Below the pieces are notes generated by a model. It was not told the DNA's origin, did no database searches, and saw only the letters and a program-made list of their open reading frames with translations. Made by a program: the position numbers and the translations under genes. A stretch of 64,000 bases of DNA from Streptomyces sp. RPA4-2 (lineage in GTDB: Bacteria; Actinomycetota; Actinomycetes; Streptomycetales; Streptomycetaceae), in the NCBI RefSeq assembly GCF_012273515.2, contig NZ_CP050975.2, positions 6,882,001-6,946,000 of the forward strand, read 5' to 3'. The stretch's first letter is position 1. Each line of letters opens with the position of its first letter. Below are positions 1 to 12,871 of this stretch, piece after piece.

Positions 1-51
1 CCGCCGCGGCCCGCTGCCGGCTCGGCCGGTACCGCGGCCGCGGCCGGTACG

Positions 52-1254
52 GTGAGCCGCATGTCTGAGCCCGTCGCTTCCGCCGAATCCCCTGCTCCCG
101 CCGGCGCGCCCGTGATCCTCGGCGACGTACCGGGCTCGTTCCCCCGGAGCGTGCTGGCCGAACGGCATCCGGCGCTCATCCGGAAGGTGCGGGACGCCTT
201 CCCGTACGGCCCCGAACAGCGGCGCGCGCTCGACGCCCTGCTGAAGAACTCCGCCGAGGGTGTCATCGAACCGCTCGGCGAGCGGGCGCCGGACCGCGAG
301 CAGTGGGAGGCCTGGGGCGGCCGGGAGTACTTCGGCCGTCCCTGGTTCGACGTGCCCTTCCTCTGGTCCGAGAGCTACTTCTACCGCCAACTCCTGGAGG
401 CGGTCGGCTACTTCGACCCCGGCCCATGGCAGGGCATCGACCCCTTCCGGCCGTTCAAGCTCGCGGAGCTCGACACCCCTGAGGCGGACGAGGAGCTCGC
501 CGCGCTCGACGAGCTGGCCGGCCGTCCGATGGCGGAACAGGGGGAGGCGCTGCTGCTGGGATCGCTGTGGGGCAACCGCGCGGACCTCGGATTCCGCCTC
601 GCGGCCGCGGCCGACGAGACGGCCGCCGACTCCCAACTGGTCGCGAACGAGGGCGAGATGCTTCGATCCCTGTTCACCGGCGGCACTCTCTGCGTGGTCG
701 CGGACAACTCCGGCCGGGAGCTCGTCCCCGATCTGCTGCTCATCGACCACCTCCTGCGCGGTCGTCGCGTCGAGCGGGCCGTCCTGCACGTGAAGCCGTA
801 CCCGTACTACGTCTCCGACGCCACCACCGCCGACGTGATCGACGCCCTGCGCCGCCTCACGGCCGCGCCCGGGGCGGCCGGAGCGTCGGGACACCGCCTG
901 TGGTCGGCGATGACCGACGGCCGCCTCACGGTCCGCGCCCACCCCTTCTCCTGCGCCCCGCTGCCCTACGCCGACATGCCCGACGACCTGCGCCGGGACT
1001 TCGCGGAGGCCGACGTCACCCTCATGAAGGGCGACCTGAACTACCGACGCCTCGTGGGCGACCGGCGCTATCCGGCCACCACCCCGTTCGCCGGGACGAC
1101 CGCCTACTTCCCGGGTCCGGTGGCCGCGCTGCGCACGCTCAAGTCCGACGTGGTCGTCGGTCTCGACCCCCGCACCGAGACCGCGCTCGTCGCGGCCGAG
1201 GACCAGCGCTGGCGCACCGGCGGCACCCACGCACTGATCCAGGTGCGGCGCTGA
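52..1254 (+). CDS. DUF89 / ARMT1-like damage-control phosphatase family protein
   Basis: Predicted 400-aa cytosolic protein. GTG at 52 and ATG at 61 are both in frame, so the start is uncertain by three codons. The central and C-terminal part has features expected of the DUF89 fold: VVADNSGRELVPDLLL (about 220-235), LHVKPYPYYVSD (about 243-254) and MKGDLNYRRL (about 325-334). The Asp/Asn residues in those motifs bind the metal in characterised members. The family comprises metal-dependent phosphatases proposed to remove damaged phosphometabolites; older annotation calls ARMT1 a protein-glutamate methyltransferase. The substrate here is unknown. It is convergent with the P450 gene, with 10 bp between the stop codons. 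Confidence 0.8.
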   Translation: MSRMSEPVASAESPAPAGAPVILGDVPGSFPRSVLAERHPALIRKVRDAFPYGPEQRRALDALLKNSAEGVIEPLGERAPDREQWEAWGGREYFGRPWFDVPFLWSESYFYRQLLEAVGYFDPGPWQGIDPFRPFKLAELDTPEADEELAALDELAGRPMAEQGEALLLGSLWGNRADLGFRLAAAADETAADSQLVANEGEMLRSLFTGGTLCVVADNSGRELVPDLLLIDHLLRGRRVERAVLHVKPYPYYVSDATTADVIDALRRLTAAPGAAGASGHRLWSAMTDGRLTVRAHPFSCAPLPYADMPDDLRRDFAEADVTLMKGDLNYRRLVGDRRYPATTPFAGTTAYFPGPVAALRTLKSDVVVGLDPRTETALVAAEDQRWRTGGTHALIQVRR

Positions 1255-1264
1255 GACCGTGGGC

Positions 1265-2530
1265 TCATCCCAGGTGCACGGGAAGTGACTTGAGGCCGTT
1301 GATGAAGTTCGAGACGAGACGGCGCGGGGCTCCGGCCGTGGTCAGTGACGGCAGGGCGCGCATCGACTCCTCGTAGAGCACACGCAGTTGCAGCCGCGCG
1401 AAGTGCGCGCCCAGGCAGACGTGCGGCCCGTCGCCGAAGGAGACGTGGGGGTTGGGGGAGCGGGCCAGGTCGACCCGGTGCGGGTCGGTGAAGACGCGCT
1501 CGTCGTGGTTGGCCGAGGCGTGGAAGACGACCACCTTGTCGCCCGCGCGGATGCGCCGCCCCGCCAGTTCGGTGTCGACGGCCGCCGTACGGCGGAAGGT
1601 GAGGACGGGCGGGTGCAGACGCAGCAACTCGTCCACCGCGGTGTCGAGCCCGACCTTCCCGGAGCGCAGGGCGGCATACGCGTCCGGATGCCGGGCGAGC
1701 GTCAGAAGGCCGCCCGGAGCCGCGCCGCGCACGGTGTCGTTGCCCGCGACCGTGAGCAGGAAGAAGAACATCTCCAGTTCGGCCGGGGCGAGTTCGGGGT
1801 CGGTGGCGAGGGTGGTCAGCACATCGTCACCCGGATGGGTCCTCTTGTGGAGCGCCAGCTGGTGCGCGTAGGCGAACATGTCCCGCAGCAGGGCGGGGGA
1901 GCGCGGATCGACGGGCCTGCCGTGCGCGTCGTGGACGGGCTCGCCCGCCTCGTCGGGGTCCTGGTAGCCGATCACACGACGCGTCCAGTGCAGCAGCAGG
2001 CCGCGGTCGCTCTCCGGTACGCCGAGCAGGTCCGCGAGGTTGAGCAGGGCGTAGTCGTCGGTGACGGAGGCGACGAGGTCGCAGCGTCCGTCACCCGCGC
2101 GGGCCTCGCGGACCGCGCCCTCGAGCAGGGCACGGGCCCGTCCGCGGACGGCCGACGTGAAGTGCTGGATCCGGCGGGGTGTGAAGGCGCGGCTGACAAG
2201 ACGCCTCAGCCGGCCGTGGTCCGGAGGGTCCTGATTGAGCATCATCCGCCGGATGAACGGCAGGTCGTCCGGGTCGGGGTCCCGGATCTGGGTCGCTCCG
2301 AGACACGAGGAGTACGTCGCCGCGTCCTTGAGGACCCGGACCACGTCCGCGTGCCGGGTCACCGCCCAGAACCCGGTTCCGGCGGGCCAGCCGAGCACCT
2401 CGGGTTCGTCCTGCCAGGCCACGGGGTGATGGTCGCGCAGCGTGCGATAGGCGGCGTGCGGGACCGCGTCGGCGTACCGCCGGGGGTCGAACACGTCGGG
2501 GACGGGCGGCGCGGTCTCCCGTAGGCTCAC
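1265..2530 (-). CDS. Cytochrome P450
   Basis: 421-aa bacterial class I P450, a soluble haem-thiolate mono-oxygenase that needs ferredoxin and ferredoxin reductase supplied from elsewhere. The oxygen-activation I-helix motif AGNDT is at 262-266, the K-helix ExxR (E301, R304) is present, and the haem loop FGDGPHVCLG is at 365-374 with Cys372 as axial ligand. Length is normal. The GTG start overlaps the TGA of the upstream hydrolase (GTGA), so the two are probably translationally coupled. The I-helix and haem loop resemble the CYP124/125-like actinobacterial group, which often acts on lipids or terpenoids; the substrate is inferred only. Divergently placed geoA is the nearest terpene gene. Confidence 0.92.
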   Translation of the reverse strand: MSLRETAPPVPDVFDPRRYADAVPHAAYRTLRDHHPVAWQDEPEVLGWPAGTGFWAVTRHADVVRVLKDAATYSSCLGATQIRDPDPDDLPFIRRMMLNQDPPDHGRLRRLVSRAFTPRRIQHFTSAVRGRARALLEGAVREARAGDGRCDLVASVTDDYALLNLADLLGVPESDRGLLLHWTRRVIGYQDPDEAGEPVHDAHGRPVDPRSPALLRDMFAYAHQLALHKRTHPGDDVLTTLATDPELAPAELEMFFFLLTVAGNDTVRGAAPGGLLTLARHPDAYAALRSGKVGLDTAVDELLRLHPPVLTFRRTAAVDTELAGRRIRAGDKVVVFHASANHDERVFTDPHRVDLARSPNPHVSFGDGPHVCLGAHFARLQLRVLYEESMRALPSLTTAGAPRRLVSNFINGLKSLPVHLG

Positions 2531-3327
2531 GCCTCGCCCCCGGCCCTGTCCGCGTCGGCTTCCTCCGCGCGCAGGAAGGACTCCACCACGCCGATCAGGT
2601 CGAGCGGGCTCTCGTCCATCGCGTAGTGCCCGGTCCGGGCCAGTTCATGGAGTTCGGCGTCCGGGTACCAGCGCATCCAGGTCTCCCGCATCAGGGCCGC
2701 CGACAGGGCGGGGTCCAACGCGCCCGTGACGGCCAGTGCCGGCACCCGTGCGCCCTCGACCTCGGCGTGGAAGTCCGCGCCGGCCCACGAGTCCAGATAG
2801 GCGCGGAACGCCTTCGGGTCGCTGAGCGCCAGCGACCGTGTCACCATCCGGTCCAGCCAGGCCGCGGGCAGCCGGCCGCCGGTCGTGACGTCCATGATGG
2901 TCCGCCGGTTCTCCGGCCGGTGCGCCGCGTCCGCGAACAGCTCCCACTGGTCCTCCGGCAGGGACAGCCCCGACGCGGGCACCGGCGAGACCCCGACCAG
3001 CCGGCGCAGCCGGTCCGGGGCGAGCGTGAGCACGCGCTGCGCGACGGCGCCTCCCATCGAGTGGCCGATCACCGAGAACCGCGCCCACCCCAGCCGGTCG
3101 GCCAGTTCGACGACATCGGCGGCCGCCTCGGAGGTCGTGTACGCGCCCGCGACGTCCCTCGCTTCCCCGTAGCCGCGCAGGTCGACCAGCGCGTACTGGA
3201 ACGCGGTGCGGTCGAGGTCGGGCAGCACGGCCGCGTACGCGGACCGGTCGGCGAACCAGCCGTGCACGGCGATCACCTTGTGGGCGCCGTCGCCGTGCAC
3301 TTCATGAGGAAGCACGAAGGAGGTCAT
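2527..3327 (-). CDS. Alpha/beta hydrolase
   Basis: 266-aa alpha/beta-hydrolase. It has an oxyanion-region HGW at 22-24, nucleophile elbow GHSMGG with Ser90, a likely acid Asp in TGALDPAL, and a C-terminal catalytic His in RTGHYAM. The ATG at 3327 is chosen because homology begins there; upstream codons in the same frame are Arg/Ser-rich and non-homologous. It is first in a two-gene unit with the P450 (4-bp overlap) and divergent from geoA across 278 bp. An esterase, lactonase or epoxide-type role is possible. Sequence alone does not choose between them. Confidence 0.85.
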   Translation of the reverse strand: MTSFVLPHEVHGDGAHKVIAVHGWFADRSAYAAVLPDLDRTAFQYALVDLRGYGEARDVAGAYTTSEAAADVVELADRLGWARFSVIGHSMGGAVAQRVLTLAPDRLRRLVGVSPVPASGLSLPEDQWELFADAAHRPENRRTIMDVTTGGRLPAAWLDRMVTRSLALSDPKAFRAYLDSWAGADFHAEVEGARVPALAVTGALDPALSAALMRETWMRWYPDAELHELARTGHYAMDESPLDLIGVVESFLRAEEADADRAGGEA

Positions 3328-7596
<4,269 letters not shown>

Positions 7597-7603
7597 GTCA
7601 CCG

Positions 7604-7609
7604 AACGTA
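7604..7609 (-). promoter_or_regulatory. Probable -10 box of a leaderless promoter
   Basis: TACGTT lies seven bases before the ATG of the 544-aa gene, so transcription would begin at or next to the start codon. No convincing -35 box was seen. Confidence 0.5.
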
Positions 7610-7786
7610 ACAGCCGCCACCGACAACGGGACTTCCGGCTTCGCCCGGATGCGGATCTTGCGGCGGGGCGCGCGGGTGGTTCGAACGCGGGTGTCAGTCT
7701 CACTCGTTCGTGAATCGTCGTGCGCCGGGGCGCGGGGTAGAGCAACAACCGGGGGCGGTCCGTAGAGCAGCTGCCGGAGGCGATCC

Positions 7787-8455
7787 ATGGAACAGACCGC
7801 GTTGCGTCCCAAGCCGATGCCCGGTCAGGAGCCGGGCGGTGACGGCCGTCCGGCGCCCGCCGTCCGGCACCCGCACGCCGTGCGGCGCCGTGGCAGGCGG
7901 CTGATGTCCCTGCTCTTCGGTCTCTTCGTCGGGACCGTCCTGGTCCTGTCGGGCGTCGGTCTCGGCACCGTGGGCGCCACGGTGATCGGCATGAGCAGGC
8001 TGGCGGACTTGGAGAAGCAGGCCGGCGACGCCAGGACCGGGCACGATGCGGGGCAGGGACAACGGCAAGGACGGGGGCAGGAGGCAGGTAAGCGGCAGGG
8101 GCAGGGGCGGAGCCCTGGGCCCGGGTCGGGTGGTGCGAGCGTGGCGCCCCCGTCCGGTTCCGCGCGTGGAGGCGTCGGAGCGGCCACCGGGGCGACGCTC
8201 GGGGTCGAGGCCGTCGACGCGCCCAAGGGCGCAGGCGCGCTGATCACGGGTGTCCACAGTCCCGGCCCGGGCTACACGGCCGGTCTGGTCCGCGGAGACG
8301 TGCTCGACGCCTTCGACGGGACCCGCCTCGGCTCGGCCGCCGAGCTGGCGCGGGCCGTCGCCGCGGCGGACCCGGGGAGCGCCGTGACGCTCGGGGTGCG
8401 CCATGCCGGCGGTGGCCGTCAGCAGCTGACCGCCGTCCCGGGCATCGTGACCTGA
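7787..8455 (+). CDS. Membrane-anchored PDZ-domain protein
   Basis: 222 aa. A basic cytoplasmic N-terminus (1-38) is followed by one transmembrane helix (about 40-68, LLFGLFVGTVLVLSGVGLG). Next comes a Gln/Gly/Arg-rich low-complexity linker (about 85-115) and a C-terminal PDZ domain (about 130-220) with GALITGVHSPGPGYTAGL and GDVLDAF. No HtrA-type protease domain is present, so it is more likely an adaptor or scaffold exposed at the cell surface. A GGAGG ribosome site sits just ahead of the ATG. The gene stands alone, divergent from the 544-aa gene and 223 bp ahead of the M24 peptidase. Confidence 0.82.
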   Translation: MEQTALRPKPMPGQEPGGDGRPAPAVRHPHAVRRRGRRLMSLLFGLFVGTVLVLSGVGLGTVGATVIGMSRLADLEKQAGDARTGHDAGQGQRQGRGQEAGKRQGQGRSPGPGSGGASVAPPSGSARGGVGAATGATLGVEAVDAPKGAGALITGVHSPGPGYTAGLVRGDVLDAFDGTRLGSAAELARAVAAADPGSAVTLGVRHAGGGRQQLTAVPGIVT

Positions 8456-8585
8456 CGTGGGCGGCGGCGCCTGGCTCGTCCCGGTGTGCGGCCCGGCCCA
8501 GGGACCGGGCGTCGGGCGCGGTCGCGAACCAGCGGATCTCGGGTCACAGAGGCATACCATCGTCCATAAGACCCCCGGATCGGCT

Positions 8586-8620
8586 CCGTGGCCGTCGCGA
8601 GCGGCTCGCGAGGGCCACGG
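8586..8620. terminator. Strong hairpin between PDZ gene and M24 peptidase
   Basis: Arms CCGTGGCC (8586-8593) and GGCCACGG (8613-8620) enclose, after one mismatch, a further seven-base stem (8595-8601 with 8605-8611) closed by a CGG loop. It lies 130 bp after the PDZ stop and 59 bp before the peptidase start. It may terminate the PDZ transcript or fold in the peptidase 5' leader. There is no U-tract, which is usual for Streptomyces terminators. Confidence 0.55.
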
Positions 8621-8678
8621 CGAAGGGGCAGGATGCTGCCCGTAGCCCCAGGGGGAACTCGGACATGCGGAGGCATGG

Positions 8679-9794
8679 ATGACCGGCACGCCCACGGCCT
8701 TCACCGCCGGTGACTACGAGGCCCGTATGCGGCGCGCGGCCGAGGCCGCCACCGCGGCCGGACTCGACGGCCTGCTGGTCGCCCCCGGGCCCGACCTGGT
8801 GTGGCTGACCGGCTACCGGCCGGTGGAGACCGAGCGGCTCACCCTGCTGGTGCTGCGGGCCGGACAGGACCCCGTGCTGGTGGTGCCCACCCTGGAGGCC
8901 CCGGACGCGGCGGCCGCGGCACCCACGCTGACCCTCCGTGACTGGACCGACGGCAAGGACCCGTACGAGGCCACCGCGTCGCTCGTCGGCGCCGGCGGCC
9001 GCTTCGGCGTCAGCGACAACGGCTGGGCGCTGCACCTGCTCGGTCTCCAGAAGCGGCTGCCGGACTCCCGCTACGTCGCCCTCACCGACGCCCTCCCGAT
9101 GCTCCGCGCCGTCAAGGACGCTGCGGAACTGGAGCGGCTGGCGGCCGCGGGCGAGGCCGCCGACGCGACGTACGAGGAAATCCGGAAGGTTCCCTTCGGG
9201 GGACGCCGGGAGACCGATGTCGCCGCCGACATCGCCGATCTGCTCCGGCAGTTCGGGCACTCCCAGGTCGACTTCACGATCGTCGCCTCGGGGCCCAACG
9301 GTGCCAACCCGCACCACGAGGCGGGCGACCGTGTCATCGAGCGCGGCGACATGGTCGTCCTCGACTTCGGCGGCCTCAAGCACGGCTACGGCTCCGACAC
9401 CTCCCGCACGGTCCACGTCGGCGAACCGGACGCCGAGGAGCGCGAGGTCCACGACGTGGTGCGCGCGGCCCAGGAGGCGGGCGTCGCCGCGGTCAGGCCG
9501 GGAGCCGCCTGCCAGGACGTCGACCGGGCGGCTCGCGCGGTCGTCGCCGAGGCGGGATACGGAGACCGCTTCATCCACCGCACCGGGCACGGCATCGGCG
9601 TCACCACGCACGAACCGCCCTACATGATCGAGGGCGAGGAGCAGCCCCTCGTACCCGGGATGTGCTTCTCGGTGGAGCCCGGCATCTATCTGCCCGGCCG
9701 CTTCGGGGTGCGCATCGAGGACATCGTGACGGTGACCGAGGAGGGCGGATGGCGCCTCAACACCACGTCCCGCGAGATGGCGATCGTCGACTGA
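8679..9794 (+). CDS. M24 family metallopeptidase (Xaa-Pro aminopeptidase/dipeptidase type)
   Basis: 371-aa cytosolic pita-bread peptidase predicted to release N-terminal residues from peptides with proline in second position. It has a creatinase-like N-terminal domain (about 1-140). The catalytic domain carries the five metal ligands: the two Asp in LDFGGLKHGYGSDTSR, His in RTGHGIGVTTHEPP, Glu in CFSVEPGIY and Glu in GVRIEDIVTV. Start at ATG 8679 with GGAGG five bases upstream; another ATG at 8675 is out of frame. The APH-type kinase follows after 29 bp and is probably co-transcribed. Confidence 0.92.
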   Translation: MTGTPTAFTAGDYEARMRRAAEAATAAGLDGLLVAPGPDLVWLTGYRPVETERLTLLVLRAGQDPVLVVPTLEAPDAAAAAPTLTLRDWTDGKDPYEATASLVGAGGRFGVSDNGWALHLLGLQKRLPDSRYVALTDALPMLRAVKDAAELERLAAAGEAADATYEEIRKVPFGGRRETDVAADIADLLRQFGHSQVDFTIVASGPNGANPHHEAGDRVIERGDMVVLDFGGLKHGYGSDTSRTVHVGEPDAEEREVHDVVRAAQEAGVAAVRPGAACQDVDRAARAVVAEAGYGDRFIHRTGHGIGVTTHEPPYMIEGEEQPLVPGMCFSVEPGIYLPGRFGVRIEDIVTVTEEGGWRLNTTSREMAIVD

Positions 9795-9823
9795 CCGGCG
9801 ACCGGGAGCACCATGGCGCGACC

Positions 9824-10753
9824 ATGACCCAGGCACCGGCACCGAACGCGGACACCGTGCGCCGACTCGTCCGTTCACTGATCGCCGACACCGAGCCGGC
9901 CGACCCGGGGCCCGAGGTGCGGCCCGTGACCGAGGGCGGCGGGCACTCCACCTGGTGGGTCGGCCGCCGGCATGTGCTGCGGCTCACCCGGGACCGCGAG
10001 GCCGCGACGCGCGGACGCCGGGAGCTGAGGGTGCGCGACCTGGTCCGTCCGCTGGTCGGGGTCGCCGTGCCGAAGAGCGTCGCGCACGGGGACTGGGCGG
10101 TCGGACTGGCCTGCACCCTGGACACCAGACTGCCGGGGCGCTCCGGCGACGTGCGGGACGTCTCGGCCGTCGGGGAGGCGGACCTGGCCGGTCTGCTCAC
10201 CGGGCTGCGCGAGGTGCCCGTACGGCAGGCGGAGGCGCTCGGCGTGCCCCGTGCCGAGCCGCGCTCCCTGGAGGAACTGCGTGCGGCAGCGGAGCGGGCC
10301 GCCGAGCGGCTGGCCGCCGAGGACGAGTTCGACCCCGGGAACCTCGCTCAGCTCACCGCGGCCGCCGTCGGACAGCTCGCCGCCCAGACCGCGGCCGCCG
10401 TCCTCGTGCACCACGATCTCCGGGGTGAGCACCTGGTGGTGAGCGCGGACGGGCGGGTGCGGGGCGTCCTCGACTGGACCGGCGCGGTCCTCGGGGACCC
10501 CGCCGAGGACATCGCCGGGCTCGCCACGGCAGTGGGCGCTCCCGCCGCCGTACGCGCCGCCACCCTCGCCGGATACGGTGCCCGGCCCTGCCTGCGCGGC
10601 CTGTGGCTGTCCCGCTGCGACACGGTGATCCGGCTCGCCGACCGGCTCGCGGGCCGGGACGAGGGCCCCCTGGCGCCGTTGCGGACCCAACTCCGCCACG
10701 CCTGGGAGTCGATCCTCCTGGAACGGGTCACGGAACTGCCGGGCGACGACTGA
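9824..10753 (+). CDS. Aminoglycoside phosphotransferase (APH) family protein
   Basis: 309-aa kinase-fold protein. It has the ATP-binding N-lobe, the catalytic loop HHDLRGEHLV (Brenner-type HxDxxxxN-like) and the metal-binding GVLDWTGAVLGDPAEDIAGL segment typical of APH/choline-kinase-like enzymes. Asn is replaced by His in the loop, which is common in uncharacterised members. The substrate is unknown and could be a small molecule rather than an antibiotic. ATG 9824 is where homology begins. It lies directly downstream of the M24 peptidase gene. Confidence 0.8.
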   Translation: MTQAPAPNADTVRRLVRSLIADTEPADPGPEVRPVTEGGGHSTWWVGRRHVLRLTRDREAATRGRRELRVRDLVRPLVGVAVPKSVAHGDWAVGLACTLDTRLPGRSGDVRDVSAVGEADLAGLLTGLREVPVRQAEALGVPRAEPRSLEELRAAAERAAERLAAEDEFDPGNLAQLTAAAVGQLAAQTAAAVLVHHDLRGEHLVVSADGRVRGVLDWTGAVLGDPAEDIAGLATAVGAPAAVRAATLAGYGARPCLRGLWLSRCDTVIRLADRLAGRDEGPLAPLRTQLRHAWESILLERVTELPGDD

Positions 10754-10875
10754 GCCACCCGGCACCCCGCACCCCGCACCGCGCCCCCCGTACTCCGTCG
10801 AGCCCGCGAGCGACGCCGGACCCGTGCCGTCGGAGACACCCGTACGCCCGTGACGGCACGCTCACGCCTCCGTAC

Positions 10876-10917
10876 GCAGTCAGCAGTCAGCAGTCAGCAG
10901 TCCGTCGTCCGCAGTCC
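10876..10917. repeat. Six copies of a 7-bp tandem repeat
   Basis: Consecutive heptamers GCAGTCA three times, then GCAGTCC, GTCGTCC and GCAGTCC. They lie in the 179-bp gap between the convergent APH and treZ genes. No gene was recognised in the gap, and the purpose of the repeat is unknown. Confidence 0.8.
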
Positions 10918-10932
10918 CCGCGGGCCGCGTCC

Positions 10933-12678
10933 TCACTCCTGCGTCAGTACCACGCACGACTCGCCGGGCACGCTCAGCAGCCCGTCCGCGTCCGGTGTCC
11001 GCACCGGCTCCCAGGCGGCCAGCACGCGCGCCCGACTGAGGCCGAGCGGGATCCCGGCCGCCTCCTTGCCGAGGTTCACCGCCACCCGGACGTCCCCGCG
11101 CCGCAGGGCCAGCCAGCGGGCCCCCTCGTCGTGGGCGATCCTGACGGCGGCGAGGTCGGGGTCCGAGAGATCGGGGTGACGCCGGCGCAGGGCGATCAGG
11201 TCGCGGTACCAGGCCAGCACGCGCGCGTGGAGCGCCTTCTCGGGCTCCGACCAGTCCAGACAGGAACGCTCCCGCGTCGCCGGGTCCTGCGGGTCGGGGA
11301 CGTCCTCCTCGGCCCAGCCGTGCGCGGCGAACTCCCGGCGCCTGCCCCGCCGTACGGCCTCCGCCAGTCCGGGATCGGTGTGGTCGGTGAAGAACTGCCA
11401 GGGCGTGCCCGCGGCCCACTCCTCACCCATGAACAGCATCGGCGTGAAGGGCCCGGTGAGCGTCAGCGCGGCCGCGCAGGCCAGTTGCCCGGGGGAGAGG
11501 GACGCCGATAGGCGGTCGCCCTGGGCGCGGTTGCCGATCTGGTCGTGGGTCTGGGAGTAGCCGAGCAGCCGGTGCGCCGAGACGCGGGTACGGTCGAGCG
11601 GCCGGCCGTGGCGTCGCCCGCGGAAGCTCGAATACGTGCCGTCGTGGAAGAAGCCCGACGTCAGCGTCTTGGCGAGAGCCGCCAACGGGGCCCGCGCGAA
11701 GTCCGCGTAGTAGCCCTGTGCCTCACCGGTCAGAGTGGTGTGCAGCGCGTGGTGGAAGTCGTCGTTCCACTGGGCGTGCAGCCCGAGACCGCCCTCCTCT
11801 CGGGAGGAGATCAGCCGAGGGTCGTTCAGGTCGGACTCGGCGATCAGGAAGAGCGGCCGGCCCAGGTCGGCGGCGAGCGTGTCCACGGCCGTGGACAGCT
11901 CCTCCAGGAAGTGCAGCGCGCGGGTGTCGCGCAGCGCGTGCACCGCGTCCAGCCGCAGCCCGTCCAGCCGGTAGTCCCGCAGCCACGCCAGCGCGCTGCC
12001 GACGAGAAACGCCCGCACCTCGTCCGAACCGGGCGCGTCCAGGTTCACGGCCGAGCCCCAGGGTGTCTGATGGGTGTCCGTGAAGTACGGCCCGAACGCG
12101 GGCAGGTGGTTCCCGGACGGCCCGAGGTGGTTGTGCACCACGTCGAGGACGACGCCGAGGCCCAGCTCGTGCGCCCGGTCGACGAAGCGCTTGAGCGCCT
12201 CGGGGCCGCCGTACGGCTCGTGCACCGCCCACAGCGAGACACCCTCGTAGCCCCAGCCGTGCTGCCCGGGGAACGGGCACAGCGGCATCAACTCGATGTG
12301 TGTGACGCCCAGTTCCGCGAGGTGCCCGAGCCGCTCGGCGGCCGAGTCGAGGGTGCCCCCGGGGGTGTACGTCCCCACGTGCAGCTCGTACAGGACCGCG
12401 CCCTGCAGCGGACGCCCGGCCCAGTCGGCGCGCCAGGCGTACCGGTCCTGGGCGACCACCGCGCTCAGCCCGTCGGGACCGTCCGGCTGTCGCCGCGAAC
12501 GCGGATCGGGCAGTACGGGACCGTCGTCCACCGCGAACCCGTAGCGCGTCCCGTCCCGTGCCTCCGCGTCTCCCGTCCACCACCCGGCGCGCTCCGGATC
12601 ACGCTCCAGGGCGCTCGTGGCGCCCTCGCAGTGGAGTGCCACCCGGTCGGCCTGCGGTGCCCACACCTCGAACCGCAC
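10933..12678 (-). CDS. treZ: Malto-oligosyltrehalose trehalohydrolase
   Basis: 581-aa GH13 enzyme that releases trehalose from maltooligosyltrehalose, the last step of the TreX/TreY/TreZ route from glycogen. An N-terminal beta-sandwich starts at VRFEVWAPQADRVALH. The catalytic barrel has DVVHNHLG (region I, about 179-186), nucleophile Asp244 in GLRLDAVHAL, acid Glu281 in LIAESDLND and the HDQIGNR region. The GTG at 12678 is selected because homology begins there and GGGGGAA precedes it; about 170 upstream in-frame codons are non-homologous. It is unusual in being separated from treY by about 4.5 kb holding the FHA protein and the peptidase/inhibitor cassette. Confidence 0.93.
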   Translation of the reverse strand: MRFEVWAPQADRVALHCEGATSALERDPERAGWWTGDAEARDGTRYGFAVDDGPVLPDPRSRRQPDGPDGLSAVVAQDRYAWRADWAGRPLQGAVLYELHVGTYTPGGTLDSAAERLGHLAELGVTHIELMPLCPFPGQHGWGYEGVSLWAVHEPYGGPEALKRFVDRAHELGLGVVLDVVHNHLGPSGNHLPAFGPYFTDTHQTPWGSAVNLDAPGSDEVRAFLVGSALAWLRDYRLDGLRLDAVHALRDTRALHFLEELSTAVDTLAADLGRPLFLIAESDLNDPRLISSREEGGLGLHAQWNDDFHHALHTTLTGEAQGYYADFARAPLAALAKTLTSGFFHDGTYSSFRGRRHGRPLDRTRVSAHRLLGYSQTHDQIGNRAQGDRLSASLSPGQLACAAALTLTGPFTPMLFMGEEWAAGTPWQFFTDHTDPGLAEAVRRGRRREFAAHGWAEEDVPDPQDPATRERSCLDWSEPEKALHARVLAWYRDLIALRRRHPDLSDPDLAAVRIAHDEGARWLALRRGDVRVAVNLGKEAAGIPLGLSRARVLAAWEPVRTPDADGLLSVPGESCVVLTQE

Positions 12679-12858
12679 TGACGGTTCCCCCTTGTCCGCT
12701 CTCCGTGACCTCGCCCGTCCATGGTGCGCCACACGAGATCGATTCGCGCTCCTCTCCACCCATTTGCCGCGCGTTCGCCACGTGATGGACGCGCGGCGGG
12801 AACACGCCGGTGGCGACGGCCGTTTCCGGGTCTTCTGGACACCCTGCCCCTCCTGACC

Positions 12859-12864
12859 GACAAT
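12859..12864 (+). promoter_or_regulatory. Possible -10 box for the FHA gene
   Basis: GACAAT lies seven bases before the GTG start and no ribosome-binding sequence is visible. It differs from TANNNT at the first base, so it is a weaker leaderless candidate than the others in this window. Confidence 0.35.
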
Positions 12865-12871
12865 CACCTGC

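Noticed and set aside
9824-10753. Aminoglycoside resistance gene
   Set aside because: The fold is shared by many kinases of unrelated substrates; the loop departs from true APH enzymes and there is no resistance context.
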